Below are positions 15,057 through 23,794 of a stretch of 64,000 nucleotides of DNA, one piece after another. How positions within the stretch are numbered: the stretch's first letter is position 1; every line of letters begins with the position of its first letter. Both the position numbers and the translations under genes were made by a program. Source of the DNA: Tsukamurella tyrosinosolvens (GTDB taxonomy: Bacteria > Actinomycetota > Actinomycetes > Mycobacteriales > Mycobacteriaceae); NCBI RefSeq assembly GCF_900104775.1, contig NZ_FNSA01000003.1, forward strand, positions 4,712,001 to 4,776,000. The letters are read 5' to 3'. The notes under the pieces were generated by a model. It searched no databases. It was not told where the DNA came from and worked only from the letters and a program-made list of their open reading frames with translations.

Positions 15057-16277
15057 GGCTCTTCTCATTTCAGAGTGCGTTGACCCGGTCGGCGAGCTGA
15101 CCGGAGTGCAGTAGCGACCGCAAGATGTAGTGCTCGAGGTTGCGGAAGCCCAGGGCGATGCCACGCAGGTGCTCGAGTCGTCCGTTGATTGCCTCGACCG
15201 GGCCGTTGCTGACGCCGGTGTCGAAGTACGCCAGGATCTCTCGGCGGCGTTTCAAGAGGCTGCGGCCGAGCTGTGCGAGTTCGTCGAGCCCGGCGGGGAC
15301 TCCGGTGTGGATTCGTTTGAGAGTCTTGAACATTGCGATCTTCCCTGCCCGTCGGTCAGGGTGCTCGTAGGCGGCGATCAGATCCTGATACACCTGGGCG
15401 GTGACCTCGACCGCGACGTGACGCTCATCAGCAGCCAACGCCGAATCGAGCTTGACCTGCTGTTTGTCGGCGAGGAGAGCAGGCCGGGTGAGCAGGATCC
15501 GGCGAATCCCATAGAGCGGGTCCCCGGAGCGGCCGCGGTGCCCGCAGATCGCCTGCTGCAGCCGCTGCCGGCAGCCGGTGACCTTGTCCGCCGCCAGGTG
15601 GATGACGTGGAACGGGTCCATCACCGTTCGCGCTGCGGCGAGTACCTGCGCTGCGGCGGTGTGGTAGCCGCCGAACCCGTCCATCGCGGTGACCTTGATC
15701 CGGTCCCGGAACGCTTGATCGCGCTCTTGAAGCCAGCCGCGGAGGGCTTGCGCGGAGCGGCCGGCAACCATGTCCAGCAGCCGGGCGGGACCGGTGCCCT
15801 CACGCACGGGGGTCAGATCCACCAGGACCGTCACCCACGAGGAATCGCCGTTGCCGCGGACGTGCTTCCACTTGTGCTCATCAACGCCGAGTTCCCGAAC
15901 ACCCGTGAGATGCTGCGGGCCACGTGCAGCACCGAACGGGCACCGCAGACCGGCAGGTCCACCAGCTCGCGGACGATGTGATCGCGCACCACGCCGAGAC
16001 CTCGCCGCAGCCCGGGCATTCCAGGTCAGGCGTGAGGACCTCGCACCACAGGTGCGTCACGTCATCGGCGGTGGCAGCGTCGACGACGCTGACCCCCAGA
16101 TCGATGGCACGGCAGATGGTATCGGCAAGCAGAGACGACGTAGGCTCAGACACAGGTCCTCGGAGTGTGATCGAGATGGCGTAGGAACCTTCATCGTCAC
16201 ACCCCGGGGCCCTCTACATCTTGTGCCGCGCCACGTCAGCGGCGGACCCGCTCATGCACTCTCGCTTGGGAAGAGCC
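15057..16277 (-). mobile_element. ISL3-family insertion sequence, internally deleted
   Basis: The element is 1221 bp and bounded by imperfect inverted repeats. The left end reads GGCTCTTCTCATTTCAGAGT; the right end, read inward, begins GGCTCTTCCCAAGCGAGAGT. Both sides carry the duplication ACTTCAGT. The family is usually about 1.3-1.6 kb; the shortfall matches the missing central part of the transposase. The intact duplication shows that the insertion was not followed by recombination at its ends. Confidence 0.9.
15070..16153 (-). pseudogene. ISL3 transposase, internal deletion and frame disruption
   Basis: The N-terminal segment starts at the ATG at 16153 (MSEPTSSLLADTICRAIDLG) and includes a CPGCG zinc-binding start, then loses frame. 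The related segment VRDHIVRELVDLPVCGARS continues in another frame. The C-terminal 254 residues (15070-15834) are intact, with VTVLVDLTPVREG, VTAMDGFGGYHTA, MDPFHVIHLAADK and SNGPVEAINGRLEHLRG. Compared with the intact ISL3 transposase at 29467-30792, about 100 residues between the zinc-binding part and GVDEHKWKHVRG are missing. It is not expected to make active transposase. Confidence 0.85.
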
Positions 16278-16285
16278 ACTTCAGT
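16278..16285. repeat. 8-bp target-site duplication, right copy
   Basis: ACTTCAGT is identical to 15049-15056 on the other side of the ISL3 element. Confidence 0.9.
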
Positions 16286-16609
16286 CTCATCGATCAGTTC
16301 AGCGCCCACCGCCTAACGATCAACGCCCATCAACCGGCGACCAGCTGGACCGAACCATTCCAAATCATTGAAGCTGCGACGCCGTGAGCACGAAACACTT
16401 CTGCCACCGCAGGCTCTGACTTACGCGTGGCGCGGCCGTACCGATGTCGACGGTATTCCCCACCAAACGTCGCGATCAGCGCAGTTCTCGCTTCCGCGAT
16501 CACGCCCCTTCGCTCTGCCCGAACATCCAGCGAAAGCGACATTTCCTCCTCGGCAAAGGCGGTTGTGCGCGAGGTCGGATCACACGAGCAACCGTACGGT
16601 AGGCAGCTA
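16286..16609. other. gap without a recognisable gene
   Basis: This 324-base stretch lies between the ISL3 element and the ccdA stop. Short open frames exist on both strands, but none has a recognisable domain or a good ribosome-binding site. It probably holds the downstream end of the ccdA operon and the original target sequence of the IS. Confidence 0.5.
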
Positions 16610-17395
16610 TCAGATCGGCATGACCGTGTTGGTGATGAACAGGCGGCGAACCAGGTCCACGAACACCGCCCAGTAGCCGGTGACGAGGGCGATTCCGACG
16701 AGCACCATGAGAGCTCCGCCGAATACCTGTATGCGACGTGAGTTGCGGCTGAGCCATCCGACGGCGCGAACTGCCACCGTCGAGCCCAGGGCCAGGATCA
16801 CGAACGGCAGGCCCAGTCCGGCGCAGTAGGCGATGATGAGCACTGCGCCCCGTACTGGGTCCGCGTTGGTGCCGACCACGATCGAGAGGATCCCGGCCAG
16901 CGTCGGCCCGATGCACGGCGCCCATCCCAGCGCGAACACTCCGCCCAGCAACGGAGCCCCGGCGAGGGTGGTCCACTGCCGTGGCGCGAACCGTACCTCG
17001 CGCTCGAGAGCCGGCACCAGGCCGATGAACGCCAGGCCCATGACAATGGTGACCACGCCACCGATCCGCATCAGCACCTCGGAGTTGAGACGAATCGAGC
17101 TGACCAGCCCGAAGACGGACATCGTCATCAACAAGAACACGACGGTGAAGCCGGCCACGAACAGCGCCGCGGCCCCCATCACCCGCCAGCGCCCTGCACG
17201 AGCGCCGGCCGTGGCCTCCTCGACAGCGGCCGCCGGCGCCTCAGCGCCGACCAGGCCCGCGAGGTACGACAGGTACCCGGGGACCAGCGGCACGATGCAC
17301 GGCGAGGCGAATGAGACCAAGCCGGCGAGCGCGCACGCGGCGAGCGCAATCAGTAGCGGTCCCGAGACGGCCGCGTCTGCGAATGCCTGCCCCAT
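16610..17395 (-). CDS. ccdA: CcdA-type membrane thiol-disulfide reductant transporter
   Basis: This protein of 261 residues has six membrane segments of the DsbD/CcdA transmembrane family, which carries electrons from cytoplasmic thioredoxin to extracytoplasmic thiol proteins. The paired redox cysteines are in the first and fourth helices: VSFASPCIVPLVPGYLSYL and ALGWAPCIGPTLAGIL. Its ATG overlaps the TlpA-like stop by one base, so the two form an operon and probably a functional pair. A chromosomal cytochrome c maturation copy is expected elsewhere; this one may supply reductant to exported metal-binding thiol proteins of the island. Confidence 0.9.
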   Translation of the reverse strand: MGQAFADAAVSGPLLIALAACALAGLVSFASPCIVPLVPGYLSYLAGLVGAEAPAAAVEEATAGARAGRWRVMGAAALFVAGFTVVFLLMTMSVFGLVSSIRLNSEVLMRIGGVVTIVMGLAFIGLVPALEREVRFAPRQWTTLAGAPLLGGVFALGWAPCIGPTLAGILSIVVGTNADPVRGAVLIIAYCAGLGLPFVILALGSTVAVRAVGWLSRNSRRIQVFGGALMVLVGIALVTGYWAVFVDLVRRLFITNTVMPI

Positions 17396-18006
17396 CAGCG
17401 CTCCACCAGAACCTTGTCGATGGCCCCGGTGAGATCCTTCTCACCCACGGTGGTCAGGAAGCTCGCGGCCACTCTGCGCTGTCGGTCGAGGACGAAAGTC
17501 ATCGGTACGACCGTGGTCGGGTACTGCTCGCCGATCGCGAGCAGCGTCCTTCCCGGAGGGTCGTAGATCGACGGGTAACTCAGCTTGTTCGCGGAGATGA
17601 AGTCGCGAGCGGCGGCGTCCCCGGCGGTTTCACGGACGTTGATGCCGAGGAACTCCACTCCCTTGGTTTTGGTGGCGCGGTAGACCTTCTCCAGTTCGGG
17701 TGCCTCGATTCGGCACGGCGCGCACCACGATCCCCAGACGTTGATCACCACTATCTTGCCCCGGAAGTCCGCGAGGGACACGCTCACGTTCGGATCAGTG
17801 ACGCTGCGTCCCTTGAGATCACTGACCACGCTGCGTTCAGCTGGCGGGTAGAACTGCGTGAGCTTGCCAGCGGGGGCGATGACCCCTCCTTTGGGGGCCT
17901 GGTCGCTGTACTGGACACAACCACCCAGCAGGAATGCGGCCACGAGGATGACACCTAGCATCCGTCTCCGGGACCTCACGCGCTGCACCGCTGTGGAGCA
18001 GCCCAC
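17395..18006 (-). CDS. TlpA/ResA-like thioredoxin-fold lipoprotein
   Basis: The protein has 203 residues with a basic N-terminus (RVRSRRR), a hydrophobic stretch and a lipobox ending LLGGC, so it should be a membrane-anchored lipoprotein. The mature domain is redoxin-like: VVINVWGSWCAPCRIEAPEL has the WCAPC active site, and TVVPMTFVLDRQ has the cis-proline region. Family members reduce disulfides of exported proteins and receive electrons from CcdA, encoded directly downstream with an overlapping start. The GTG at 18006 is chosen because the next start (17961) would leave no positively charged n-region. Confidence 0.85.
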   Translation of the reverse strand: MGCSTAVQRVRSRRRMLGVILVAAFLLGGCVQYSDQAPKGGVIAPAGKLTQFYPPAERSVVSDLKGRSVTDPNVSVSLADFRGKIVVINVWGSWCAPCRIEAPELEKVYRATKTKGVEFLGINVRETAGDAAARDFISANKLSYPSIYDPPGRTLLAIGEQYPTTVVPMTFVLDRQRRVAASFLTTVGEKDLTGAIDKVLVER

Positions 18007-18480
18007 CGGGCGAGGCTCGGCCGTTCGGGTCGAGGCCGCGCGCCCAAGCCTTCGCTACCGCGCGCACCACGACCGGGCCGAGACCGAGACCGTACGACAT
18101 CACCCTTGCGGCGTCCGACATGATGATTGCCCCCGCGAGCGGGCCCACGCACCGCCGCCGTCGGTATCGGCGCAGCTCGCCATCGCACATCCATCTTTCG
18201 GCCTCCCGAGAAGTCGAACCCATCCACCCGCTCCTACTACGCACCATAGTAGCTCCGTCGGGTGGAAGCGGCGGCGACTTCGCACCCCGGCCGTGGCACG
18301 GCGCACGCGTTGTTTCCAGCTCACCGCGTCCCGGAGTCGACCTCCCACCGGTGCTGGTCGGCGCCGCGTCGTCGGGGCGCATGCTCGTCGGGCGCACCCG
18401 ATCGTCGTCGGTGTCAGGTCGATCACGCCGGCAAGAGACAGTCCCCGTCTGGCGCCATGGTGTGGTTCGCCCCGAATCCG
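18007..18480. other. 474-base gap with only weak open frames
   Basis: Between the TlpA-like gene and the MerR-type regulator, a weak leftward frame at about 18040-18230 has a hydrophobic stretch (LAGAIIMSDAARVMSYGLGL), but no start, ribosome-binding site or family resemblance supports a gene. It could be a gene remnant at a junction between island modules. Confidence 0.4.
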
Positions 18481-18879
18481 TCAGGAAATCTCCGGTTCAA
18501 GGATCCAGCACACCCCGGCGTCCTGCGCGGGGCCGCCGCGTTGGGCGCGGTCGAGCAGCGAGGTCAGTGTTCCCTCCAGCGACCGCAGTTCCTGCAGGGT
18601 GTTGTGGACGTGGGCGAGTCGTTCGGTGAGCAATCTGACCACTTGGTCACAGGGGGTGAGTCCCTGGTCGTGGAGGTTCAGGATTTCGCGGACCTCGCGC
18701 AGTGTCAGGCCTGCCGCTTGGGCGCTGCGGATGAAGTGGAGTCGTTCGATCGATTCCGGTTCGTAGTCACGGTACCCGGATGTGGTGCGGGCCGGTTCCG
18801 GGAGTAGCCCACTGTGTTCGTAGAACCGCAGTGTCTTGGTTGCGATGCCACTCTGACGGGCGAGTTCGCCGATCTTCAT
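18481..18879 (-). CDS. MerR-family heavy-metal-responsive regulator
   Basis: This protein of 132 residues has an N-terminal winged helix (MKIGELARQSGIATKTLRFYE, RTTSGYRDYE), a long dimerisation helix and a short C-terminal metal loop. The dimerisation helix opens with LTPCDQVVRLL. A cysteine at this place marks the MerR/ZntR/PbrR sensors of divalent ions, whereas Cu(I) sensors of the CueR type have serine. The C-terminal loop retains one cysteine (GVCWI). ATG at 18879 has a strong AAGGAGG. It reads away from the copA module, with a CueR-like operator between. Confidence 0.85.
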   Translation of the reverse strand: MKIGELARQSGIATKTLRFYEHSGLLPEPARTTSGYRDYEPESIERLHFIRSAQAAGLTLREVREILNLHDQGLTPCDQVVRLLTERLAHVHNTLQELRSLEGTLTSLLDRAQRGGPAQDAGVCWILEPEIS

Positions 18880-18888
18880 CACGCCTCC

Positions 18889-18920
18889 TTGACCTTCCAC
18901 CTTACTGGAAGGTTCACGAT
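18889..18920 (+). promoter_or_regulatory. MerR-type operator/promoter facing the copper module
   Basis: A perfect 8-bp inverted repeat ACCTTCCA/TGGAAGGT with a 6-base centre (18892-18913) follows TTGACC at 18889-18894. The layout closely resembles the CueR-controlled copA promoter of enterobacteria, where the repressor/activator sits in an over-long spacer. A -10 candidate CACGAT lies at 18915-18920, a 20-base spacing, which fits MerR control. It should drive the genes from 19026 rightward. Confidence 0.75.
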
Positions 18921-19025
18921 GGGTGGTGCCCGGGCGATGCGGTGATGGTCTGCCACCTTGTCCGGCGCCACGCCAGAGCACGGTCTGAGTGTGGAGTCAG
19001 AAATGTGGAAGGCAGCTGGATCGGT

Positions 19026-19745
19026 ATGGGCACAGCGAGCAGGTTGGTGGGCTTCAGCGTCATCGCGGCGATGGTCGCTGCGGCAGCGTGGTGGCTCGGC
19101 AGCATCTTCGGCCCAGGCCCGGCCGGTTCGGGTCCGGTGACCGGCGCGTCATCACACGAACGAGCGGCATCGGGCCACCGTGCCGCAGCTCCACCCGCGG
19201 CCGTGACGGTGCCCCTGGCCGCGGGTGCCCCGCCGTCGCCGACGGTCGGTGGAGCGACGGCCGGGCAATCACGCGGCGGGACGCCGTCGCCGACCCTTGC
19301 TGGGCTGCCGGTCTCGGCGCCGCTGCCGGTGGGACAGCCGTTCGTAGGGCTGTCGGGTGCACCCGCACCGCCTGCACCGCCTTCGGCGACCGGGCCTGCA
19401 CCGACGCCTGACACGGGCACGGGTGACGGCGCGGGCACGGTGGTGAGTGCGGTCGCGGCCCCGACTGGATCTGCCTCCGCCGCTCCGGGTGGCCCGGCGG
19501 TCCCAGTGGCCTCAGGAGCGGCAGGCGTGGTGCCCGGCGGTGGTACGGGCAGCGGAGCCGTCCCCGTGCAGGTGCCGCCGATCGTGGTGGTGGCGCCGAC
19601 GGTAGGCGGCGACTTGTCAGTGGGCCCTGCGGCACGGCCGAACCCGCATCCGGCGATCCCTGATGCCGGCCACGGGTCGGAACCGCAGGCTCCTCCCGGC
19701 GGGCACACCTCGACATCGACGGCGAAGGACAAGAGCGAACGATGA
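19026..19745 (+). CDS. Pro/Ala/Gly-rich membrane-anchored exported protein, function unknown
   Basis: The protein has 239 residues. One hydrophobic segment ([21 protein letters not shown]) near the N-terminus serves as signal anchor; the remainder is low-complexity, rich in Pro, Ala, Gly, Thr and Val, and ends with a His-containing tail ([18 protein letters not shown]). There are no cysteines and no recognised domain. The last codons overlap the copA start by 4 bases (ATGA), so it is the first gene of the copper operon and translationally coupled. A flexible extracytoplasmic spacer or low-affinity metal-binding protein is possible. The start is uncertain because the ribosome-binding site is weak. 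Confidence 0.55.
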   Translation: MGTASRLVGFSVIAAMVAAAAWWLGSIFGPGPAGSGPVTGASSHERAASGHRAAAPPAAVTVPLAAGAPPSPTVGGATAGQSRGGTPSPTLAGLPVSAPLPVGQPFVGLSGAPAPPAPPSATGPAPTPDTGTGDGAGTVVSAVAAPTGSASAAPGGPAVPVASGAAGVVPGGGTGSGAVPVQVPPIVVVAPTVGGDLSVGPAARPNPHPAIPDAGHGSEPQAPPGGHTSTSTAKDKSER

Positions 19746-22258
19746 GTACAGACCTGCACGACGGTGACCCGATCACCGGCAGCTCGCAGCAGCTCACGCT
19801 GGTGATCGGGGGCATGACCTGTGGGTCGTGTGCCGCGACCATCGAACGCAAACTAAACAAGCTCGACGGCGTGCATGCGACGGTCAACTTCGCGACGGAG
19901 AAGGCGCTCGTCGAACACCCGGCTGCGATGCCGAGCGCCGAGATCACCCACGTGATCGAAGCAGCCGGTTACACGGCCGCCCTCGTCGGTCCCCCCACCC
20001 ACCCAGTGGACAGTAGCGAGGGGGGCGATGGCCCGGACCGTGATGAGCACGCGCAGTCGCTGCGCCAGCGGGCCGTTATCTGTGGTGCGCTGGCGGTTCC
20101 GGTGATCGCGTTCGCGATGATCCCAGTACTCCAATTCGACTACTGGCAGTGGCTCTCACTGACCCTGGCCGCGCCGGTCGTGGTGTGGGGTGCGTGGCCG
20201 TTTCACCGCGCAGCCGTGGGCGGTGCACGGCACGGCACGGCGACGATGGACACACTGATCTCGGTCGGTGTGAGCGCAGCCTTCGCCTGGTCGGTGTACG
20301 CGCTGTTCCTGGGCACCGCCGGCGACAAGGCGATGCGGCACGGCTTCGGTCTGGTCGTAGACCGCGGCGGCGCCACCGGCAACATCTACCTCGAAGTCGC
20401 CGCCGGAGTGACCGCGGCGATCCTGACCGGCAGGTTCTTCGAAGCTCGCTCCAAACGCCGCGCCGGTGCGGCGTTGCGCAGCCTGCTCGAGCTCGGCGCG
20501 AAGGACGTCGCGGTCCTACGCAATGGCCGCGAAGAGCGCATCCCGACCGATCAGCTGGCGGTCGGGGACCTGTTCGTGGTGCGCCCAGGCGAGAAGATCG
20601 CCACCGACGGCGAGATCACCGAAGGCAGTTCTGCTGTCGACGCCGCGATGCTGACCGGAGAATCCGTCCCGGTCGAGGTCGCACCCGGTGACCTGGTCGC
20701 CGGCGCCACCGTCAACGTCGGCGGCCGACTGGTAGTGCGGGCCACCCGTGTCGGCGCAGACACCCAGCTGGCGCAGATGGCCCGGCTTGTCGAGGATGCG
20801 CAGAACGGGAAAGCGGAGATCCAACGTCTCGCCGACCGGGTATCCGCGGTGTTCGTGCCCATTGTGATACTGCTTGCGCTGGCGACCCTCGGATTCTGGT
20901 GGGGCGCCGGATACGGCGCCGCCGCCGGGTTCAGCGCCGCGGTCGCCGTGTTGATCATCGCCTGCCCGTGCGGGCTCGGGCTGGCGACACCGACAGCGCT
21001 GCTGGTGGGCACCGGCCGCGGAGCCCAGCTGGGCATCCTGATCAAAGGACCGGAAGTCCTCGAATCGACCCGCCGGATCGACACCGTCGTGCTCGATAAG
21101 ACCGGCACTGTTACCACGGGCAAGATGAGTCTGGTCGGCGTTCACACCGTCGCCGGCGTCACCGAGGAGCAGGCGCTGCGTCTGGCCGGCGCGCTCGAGG
21201 ACGCCTCCGAACACCCGATCGCCCGCGCCATCGCCGCCGGTGCCCGTGACCGCCTCGGTGAGCTGCCCGCGGTGCAGGACTTCACGAACCGGGAAGGCCT
21301 CGGAGTCACCGGCACGGTCGAGGGGCATACCGTCGTCGTCGGCCGAACCGGACTACTCGCCGATCTCGGCATCGATCTGCCGCAGCACCTTCGCTCGCAC
21401 AAGGAAGCTGCGGAATCCGGTGGCCGCACCTGCGTCGTCGTCGCTTGGGACGGCCTCGCTCGCGCGGTTCTGGTGATCGCCGATACCGTCAAGCCGACCT
21501 CCGCCGAGGCCATCGCCGGGCTCCGCCGGCTGGGCCTACGGCCCATCCTGTTGACCGGCGACAACGAGCGGGTCGCCCGCGCGGTCGCCGCCGACGTGGG
21601 TATCGCCGACGTCATCGCCGACGTCCTCCCCAAGGACAAGGTCGACGTGGTGACCGCGCTGCAGCGCGACGGGGCCGTCGTCGCCATGGTCGGTGACGGC
21701 GTCAACGACGCCGCCGCCCTCGCCCAAGCCGACCTGGGCCTGGCGATGGGCACCGGCACCGACGCCGCGATCGAGGCCAGCGACCTCACCCTGGTCCGAG
21801 GGGACCTACGTGCGGCGGTCGATGCCATCCGACTGGCCCGCCGCACCCTGCGCACCATCAAAGGCAACCTGTTCTGGGCATTCGCCTACAACATCGCCGC
21901 GATACCGCTCGCCGCCCTTGGGCTGCTCAACCCGCTCGTCGCCGGCACCGCCATGGCGTTCTCCAGCGTCTTCGTCGTCTCCAACAGCCTGCGGCTGCGC
22001 ACTTTCCGCAGCTCCATCACCGCCGTGGAAACCGGCGGGCCGCAGCGAAGGTCCCGCCCCACCGGGCGGCGCACGCTGCTGGGTTTCGTCGCGGTCGTCC
22101 TCGCAGTCATCATCGCCCTGGCCGTCGGCGCTCTCACGGTCCGCGACATCGACTTCGGCGACCTCGCGCCGGCCCTGCTGCTGCTGAGCCTGGGCGGGAT
22201 CATCGGCCTCGGCGGTGCGATCGTCGGATTCCTGATCGCCGGACGCCGCAACCCATGA
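19742..22258 (+). CDS. copA: Cu(I)-exporting P1B-type ATPase
   Basis: This ATPase has 838 residues. The N-terminal HMA domain has [16 protein letters not shown] (CxxC). After the membrane segments follow the actuator [10 protein letters not shown], the Cu(I) helix [18 protein letters not shown], the phosphorylation site [18 protein letters not shown] and [20 protein letters not shown]. The C-terminus is longer than usual: two further hydrophobic segments (about residues 770-830, after [16 protein letters not shown]) extend past the last normal pair. The ATPase pumps Cu(I) out of the cytoplasm. It is the second gene of the operon headed by the Pro/Ala-rich protein and is followed by a copper trafficking protein and CopZ. 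Confidence 0.93.
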   Translation: MSTDLHDGDPITGSSQQLTLVIGGMTCGSCAATIERKLNKLDGVHATVNFATEKALVEHPAAMPSAEITHVIEAAGYTAALVGPPTHPVDSSEGGDGPDRDEHAQSLRQRAVICGALAVPVIAFAMIPVLQFDYWQWLSLTLAAPVVVWGAWPFHRAAVGGARHGTATMDTLISVGVSAAFAWSVYALFLGTAGDKAMRHGFGLVVDRGGATGNIYLEVAAGVTAAILTGRFFEARSKRRAGAALRSLLELGAKDVAVLRNGREERIPTDQLAVGDLFVVRPGEKIATDGEITEGSSAVDAAMLTGESVPVEVAPGDLVAGATVNVGGRLVVRATRVGADTQLAQMARLVEDAQNGKAEIQRLADRVSAVFVPIVILLALATLGFWWGAGYGAAAGFSAAVAVLIIACPCGLGLATPTALLVGTGRGAQLGILIKGPEVLESTRRIDTVVLDKTGTVTTGKMSLVGVHTVAGVTEEQALRLAGALEDASEHPIARAIAAGARDRLGELPAVQDFTNREGLGVTGTVEGHTVVVGRTGLLADLGIDLPQHLRSHKEAAESGGRTCVVVAWDGLARAVLVIADTVKPTSAEAIAGLRRLGLRPILLTGDNERVARAVAADVGIADVIADVLPKDKVDVVTALQRDGAVVAMVGDGVNDAAALAQADLGLAMGTGTDAAIEASDLTLVRGDLRAAVDAIRLARRTLRTIKGNLFWAFAYNIAAIPLAALGLLNPLVAGTAMAFSSVFVVSNSLRLRTFRSSITAVETGGPQRRSRPTGRRTLLGFVAVVLAVIIALAVGALTVRDIDFGDLAPALLLLSLGGIIGLGGAIVGFLIAGRRNP

Positions 22259-22334
22259 CCGAGCCAGCATCCGCGCCGTCCCCTGCACCGACGTCCATAC
22301 CGATAACACCCGACTCTTCTCGAGAGGCAACACC

Positions 22335-23381
22335 GTGAACCTCACCGCTGTCCTGATCACCGGCCTGTTCGCCGGCGGCGTCTCGTGCGCCGCGGTGCAA
22401 GGCGGCCTTCTGACCGGCCTGATCACCCGGCAACGCGCCCACGCCACCACTCCGAGCAGCGGCCGCAGCCCGCGGCAGTCTGTGCTCGCCACTCTCGGTG
22501 AGGACCTGACCCCCGTCGGTGGCTTCCTCGCCGGGAAACTCCTCGCCTACACCGTGCTCGGCGCCCTCCTCGGCGCCTTAGGCTCAGTCGTGCAGCTGTC
22601 CGTCGGGGCGCGGACGTGGCTGCAGATCGGCGCCGGCGTGCTGATCATCGTGCTCGGCCTCGCCCAGCTCGGCGTCCCCGGATTCCGCGGCATCGTCATC
22701 GAGCCCCCGGCCTCGTGGGCCAGCTTCGTGCGCGGCCGGGCCCGCTCGCGCCAAGCGTTCGCACCCGCACTGCTCGGCGTCGCCACCGTACTCATCCCGT
22801 GCGGGGTCACACTCTCCGTCGAAGCGCTCGCCCTCGCCTCCGGGGCAGCGGTCCAAGGCGCGGCGATCATGGCCGTCTTCGTCGTCGGCACCAGCCCACT
22901 GTTCGCCGTGCTGGGCTACGCAGCGCGCAAAGCCGCCAGCGTCTGGAACAACCGCCTCGCTGTCGCGACCGGGATCGTCGTCGTCGCCCTCGGCCTGTTC
23001 ACCCTCAACGGGGGCCTCGAGCTCGCCGGATCCCCGTGGGCCGCCAGCCGCATCGGCAGCAACATCGGCCTGAGCGCCGCGGCCGCCGACACCACCGCCG
23101 CGACCATCACCGACGGCAAACAGCAGGTAGTCATCACCGCCAGTTCCGCCGGCTACAGCCCGAAGAACGTGCAGATCAAAGCCGGAATCCCCACCATTTT
23201 GATCCTCCGCGCTAGCAGAGACGCCGGTTGCACCCGCACGTTCACCATCCCCAGCCGCGGCGAAGAGAAGACTCTCCCCGCGACCGGTGACACTCGCCTC
23301 GACCTCGGCGCCCTCACCCCCGGCACCCTCCCGTACGTGTGTGGCATGGGCATGTACACCGGCACTCTCACCATCGTCTAA
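22335..23381 (+). CDS. TauE/SafE- or DsbD-like membrane domain fused to a cupredoxin-like domain
   Basis: The protein has 348 residues. Residues 1-245 carry six membrane segments with GLFAGGVSCAAVQGGLLTGL and VLIPCGVTLSVEALALASGA, giving one cysteine in each half, the pattern of the DsbD_2/heavy-metal-transport group. Residues about 255-348 form a small beta domain with DAGCTRTFTIP and LPYVCGMGMYTGTLTIV, a cupredoxin-like C-x-M copper site; the histidine of classical cupredoxins is not evident. It is probably a copper-handling membrane protein that delivers or exports Cu at the outer face. It starts 76 bases after copA, behind GAGAGG. Confidence 0.75.
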   Translation: MNLTAVLITGLFAGGVSCAAVQGGLLTGLITRQRAHATTPSSGRSPRQSVLATLGEDLTPVGGFLAGKLLAYTVLGALLGALGSVVQLSVGARTWLQIGAGVLIIVLGLAQLGVPGFRGIVIEPPASWASFVRGRARSRQAFAPALLGVATVLIPCGVTLSVEALALASGAAVQGAAIMAVFVVGTSPLFAVLGYAARKAASVWNNRLAVATGIVVVALGLFTLNGGLELAGSPWAASRIGSNIGLSAAAADTTAATITDGKQQVVITASSAGYSPKNVQIKAGIPTILILRASRDAGCTRTFTIPSRGEEKTLPATGDTRLDLGALTPGTLPYVCGMGMYTGTLTIV

Positions 23382-23423
23382 CTTCCCGTCTCACCCCACT
23401 GTCCAACGAAAGGTATCGACCCG

Positions 23424-23642
23424 ATGCCCACGACCATCACCATCAGCGTCACCGGAATGCACTGCGGCAGCTGCTCACTGCTGATCGACGACACCCTCGA
23501 AGACCTCCCCGGCGTGCTGACCTCCACCACCTCCCGCAAAAAGGGCGAGACAACCGTCGACCTCGACCCCACACGCACCACCGCCGACGACGTGATCACC
23601 ACCATCACCGAACTCGGATACCCGGCCACGCTGGCGCCCTAG
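23424..23642 (+). CDS. copZ: copper chaperone, HMA domain
   Basis: This is a single HMA domain of 72 residues with GMHCGSCSLLIDDTL (CxxC) and a beta-alpha-beta-beta-alpha-beta length typical of CopZ. It binds Cu(I) in the cytoplasm and hands it to the CopA N-terminal domain. It starts 42 bases after the cupredoxin fusion gene, preceded by AAAGG, and closes the copper operon before merA. Confidence 0.9.
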   Translation: MPTTITISVTGMHCGSCSLLIDDTLEDLPGVLTSTTSRKKGETTVDLDPTRTTADDVITTITELGYPATLAP

Positions 23643-23794
23643 TCGCGCAAGCCATCCACCGCTGATCGACGACAAGCTCGACGACCAACGCCGACGCGCC
23701 GCCCGGTCTGCACCTGCCGACTGCGACACGCAAGCCGTAGACGGGGGTATGGATAAGACCAGACGAGAAGCCCCGCGCGGCGACAGGAGCAACC

